Source: Planctomycetaceae bacterium (GTDB lineage Bacteria > Planctomycetota > Planctomycetia > Pirellulales > UBA1268). From it: a stretch of 5,676 bases of DNA. The stretch is taken from the NCBI GenBank assembly GCA_003509235.1, contig DONH01000149.1, positions 1 to 5,676 of the forward strand. The letters run 5' to 3'. A model generated the notes under the pieces. That model searched no databases. It was not told the origin of the DNA and saw only the letters and a program-made list of their open reading frames with translations. Of this stretch, positions 4,265 to 5,676 are shown piece after piece. Position 1 is the stretch's first letter, and each line of letters starts with the position of its first letter. The position numbers and the translations under genes were made by a program.

Positions 4265-5086
4265 CTACTTTTCCCGTGTTATTCCTAACACATCTTCCAT
4301 ATTATACATTCCGGCTGGTTTTCCAACGAGAAACTCAGCAGCAGCAAGAGCCCCACGTGCATAGGAATCTCTATTGGTTGCCCGGACGTTGACAGACAGG
4401 CTCTCTCCCTCGAGACCAAAGAGAATAGTGTGCTCGCCAGGGTTATCACCTGATCGTACCGCATGATACCCAACCTCATCTTCAGGGCGCGAACCGGGAC
4501 GACCTTCGCGCCCATGTGTCTCCTTCGACTGACCCATGGCATTCTTCACGATACGACCAAACTTTAATGCCGTTCCACTTGGGGCATCTTCCTTATGGTG
4601 ATGATGGCATTCAATGATTTCCACATCTGCGCGGCTACCAACGCCACGCAGCAGTCTGCCGGCCCGACCCACAAGATCCATGGCAATATTGACAGCAAGA
4701 CTCATGCTTGGGGATATCAAAACAGGAACCGACATTGCTGCTTCTGCAATTGCTGCTTCATCATCAACTTCAAGGCCAGTCGTTGCAACAACAAGAGGAA
4801 CACCTCTCTGAACACACGCCTCAGCAATTCCACGAAGCGCCCCGGGTAAAGAAAAATCAATGACTACGTCAGCCGGCACTTCCCAAGATGTATTTAGCGC
4901 AACGCCGATGTCGCCAGCGCCTGCGACTTGTCCAGCATCGTCTCCAAGACGTGGGTGATCACTTCGGTCAATCGCGGCAACAAGATTCCATTTTTTCGGT
5001 TCAGCAAGCGCGCAGGCAACAATACGCTGACCCATTCGGCCAGCCGCGCCATGCACAACAAGGTTACAAGATTGTGTAGGTGTCAT
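4265..5086 (-). CDS. dapB: 4-hydroxy-tetrahydrodipicolinate reductase
   Basis: DapB is the cytoplasmic NAD(P)H-dependent reductase that makes tetrahydrodipicolinate, the second step of the lysine/diaminopimelate branch after DapA. The 273-residue length matches the E. coli enzyme. The N-terminal nucleotide fold carries GAAGRMGQ (13-20), VIDFSLP (75-81) and VATTGL (100-105). The substrate part has SPSMSLAVN (125-133), then EIIECHHHHKEDAPSGTAL (156-174) with the catalytic His pair and Lys165 and the substrate-binding G171-T172. Next come GYHAVRSGDNPGEHTILFG (206-224) and the closing MYNMEDVLGI. The usual THRA near residue 234 reads NVRA, a mild departure. ATG 5086 is chosen because AGGA (5099-5096 on this strand) lies eight bases upstream. 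An ATG at 5095 directly abuts that site, and a longer frame to 5140 adds residues absent from the family. It follows thrC by 59 bases on the same strand, probably one transcript. Confidence 0.95.
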   Translation of the reverse strand: MTPTQSCNLVVHGAAGRMGQRIVACALAEPKKWNLVAAIDRSDHPRLGDDAGQVAGAGDIGVALNTSWEVPADVVIDFSLPGALRGIAEACVQRGVPLVVATTGLEVDDEAAIAEAAMSVPVLISPSMSLAVNIAMDLVGRAGRLLRGVGSRADVEIIECHHHHKEDAPSGTALKFGRIVKNAMGQSKETHGREGRPGSRPEDEVGYHAVRSGDNPGEHTILFGLEGESLSVNVRATNRDSYARGALAAAEFLVGKPAGMYNMEDVLGITREK

Positions 5087-5145
5087 AACCAACATCCTAC
5101 AACGACACAAAAAGACTGCTAGTGACTGCCAATAGAGCAAGCAGA

Positions 5146-5676
5146 TTAGCTGTAAAGATCGATTGCCTGAACAATCTCATCAAAACGATTGCCTACGCTC
5201 ACAGCACGGTTCGCATAGCTGGCCCTGCTGACACCCCGGCTGCCAAGTACTTCATTGAATAGCTTCTGATCAGTCGTATGGTAGGCAACCGTGGCATTTG
5301 GATCCTTCAACTGATGTCCGGTGAGGATGCAAACGACACGATCATCTCGACCGATGACACCCTCGTTCACAAGCTTTCGCGCACCGGCGACACTTGCCGC
5401 ACTCGCTGGCTCACAACCAAGGCCACCCGCACCCACTTGGGCTTTTGCATCAAGAATTTCTTGCTCTGATACTTCTCGCACTACACCATCGCACACTTCA
5501 AGCGCCCGCAGACACTTATTCAGATTGACTGGACGGTTGATCTCAATCGCACTTGCAAGGGTATCTGCCCGTTTCTCATCCCGGTCCAACTCATCATAAT
5601 AGTGACATACAGGGGCGAGATCAGTTTGGCCACCACTCCATCGGAGCCCACGATTATGAAAAAGTTCGTAGAGTGT
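5146..5676 (-). CDS. thrC: threonine synthase, C-terminal part (5' end outside window)
   Basis: ThrC is the pyridoxal-phosphate enzyme that turns O-phospho-homoserine into threonine, the last step of threonine synthesis. The 176 residues present are the C-terminal third to half of the enzyme and run off the right edge without a start; an internal TTG at 5589 is not the start. Seen here are ASAIEINRPVNLNKCLRAL, VVREVSEQEILDAKAQ, the conserved GCEPASAASVAG of the cofactor domain, and DDRVVCILTGHQLKDPNATV. The cofactor lysine lies in the missing part. The tail after LKDPN (AYHTTDQKLFNEVLG to DEIVQAIDLYS) is longer than in short ThrC proteins. From memory it resembles planctomycete/PVC forms; a search would decide. 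It lies upstream of dapB with a 59-base gap, so both aspartate-family genes are probably co-transcribed. Confidence 0.93.
   Translation of the reverse strand, partial: TLYELFHNRGLRWSGGQTDLAPVCHYYDELDRDEKRADTLASAIEINRPVNLNKCLRALEVCDGVVREVSEQEILDAKAQVGAGGLGCEPASAASVAGARKLVNEGVIGRDDRVVCILTGHQLKDPNATVAYHTTDQKLFNEVLGSRGVSRASYANRAVSVGNRFDEIVQAIDLYS

Noticed and set aside
4108..4392. Plus-strand open frame of 94 residues after the glycohydrolase
   Set aside because: It begins inside the terminator region, is T-rich by composition, and its second half is antisense to the conserved end of dapB.
1..5676. CRISPR array, tRNA or rRNA gene, insertion sequence, toxin-antitoxin or defence gene set
   Set aside because: No regularly spaced repeats, no cloverleaf or rRNA-like sequence, no transposase or integrase, and no recognisable defence domains were found. 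The ADP-ribosylglycohydrolase has no adjacent ADP-ribosyltransferase, so a DarTG-like pair is not supported.

Overview
This window has two unlike halves. Positions 1 to about 2890 hold small, mostly unrecognised ORFs: a three-helix membrane protein, a decayed secreted nuclease, a very short ORF, a long gene-free stretch rich in hairpins, and a run of tiny membrane or acidic proteins with strong ribosome binding sites and intrinsic terminators between them. This looks like accessory DNA, for example a degraded prophage or another mobile remnant. No integrase, transposase, capsid or replication gene is visible to prove it. Positions about 2950 to 5676 hold well-conserved cellular genes: an ADP-ribosylglycohydrolase-family enzyme on the plus strand, then dapB and the 3' end of thrC on the minus strand, running into the window from its right edge.

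Organism: a bacterium, from the Shine-Dalgarno sequences, the sigma70-like promoter, the intrinsic terminators and the lysine/threonine biosynthesis genes. The threonine synthase C-terminus recalls planctomycete/PVC-type proteins. The nuclease remnant and the terminator style recall gammaproteobacteria and their phages. Both impressions come from memory without a search. They may mean horizontal transfer, or a junction between sources near 2890-2950.

Layout: promoter 23-50 and a membrane protein 86-475 (+); nuclease pseudogene 575-975 (-) with an in-frame TAA and a probable signal-peptide frameshift; doubtful 37-aa ORF 1084-1197 (+); gene-free 1198-2058 with several hairpins and a likely terminated structured RNA at about 1558-1692; three small proteins at 2059-2358, 2577-2780 and 2792-2890 (+), with terminators at about 2000, 2392 and 2465; a start cut short by TAA at 2887-2898; ADP-ribosylglycohydrolase 2953-4032 (+) with a terminator at 4079; then dapB (4265-5086, -) and partial thrC (5146-5676, -), probably one transcript.

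DapB and ThrC both belong to the aspartate family of amino acid synthesis (lysine/diaminopimelate and threonine branches), which explains their pairing. The glycohydrolase converges on them and has no visible link to that pathway. I found no convincing new multi-gene system. The points most worth a second look are the structured RNA at 1558-1692, the cluster of TGTCTGA/TCAGACA words near the left edge, and the odd translation start of the glycohydrolase.
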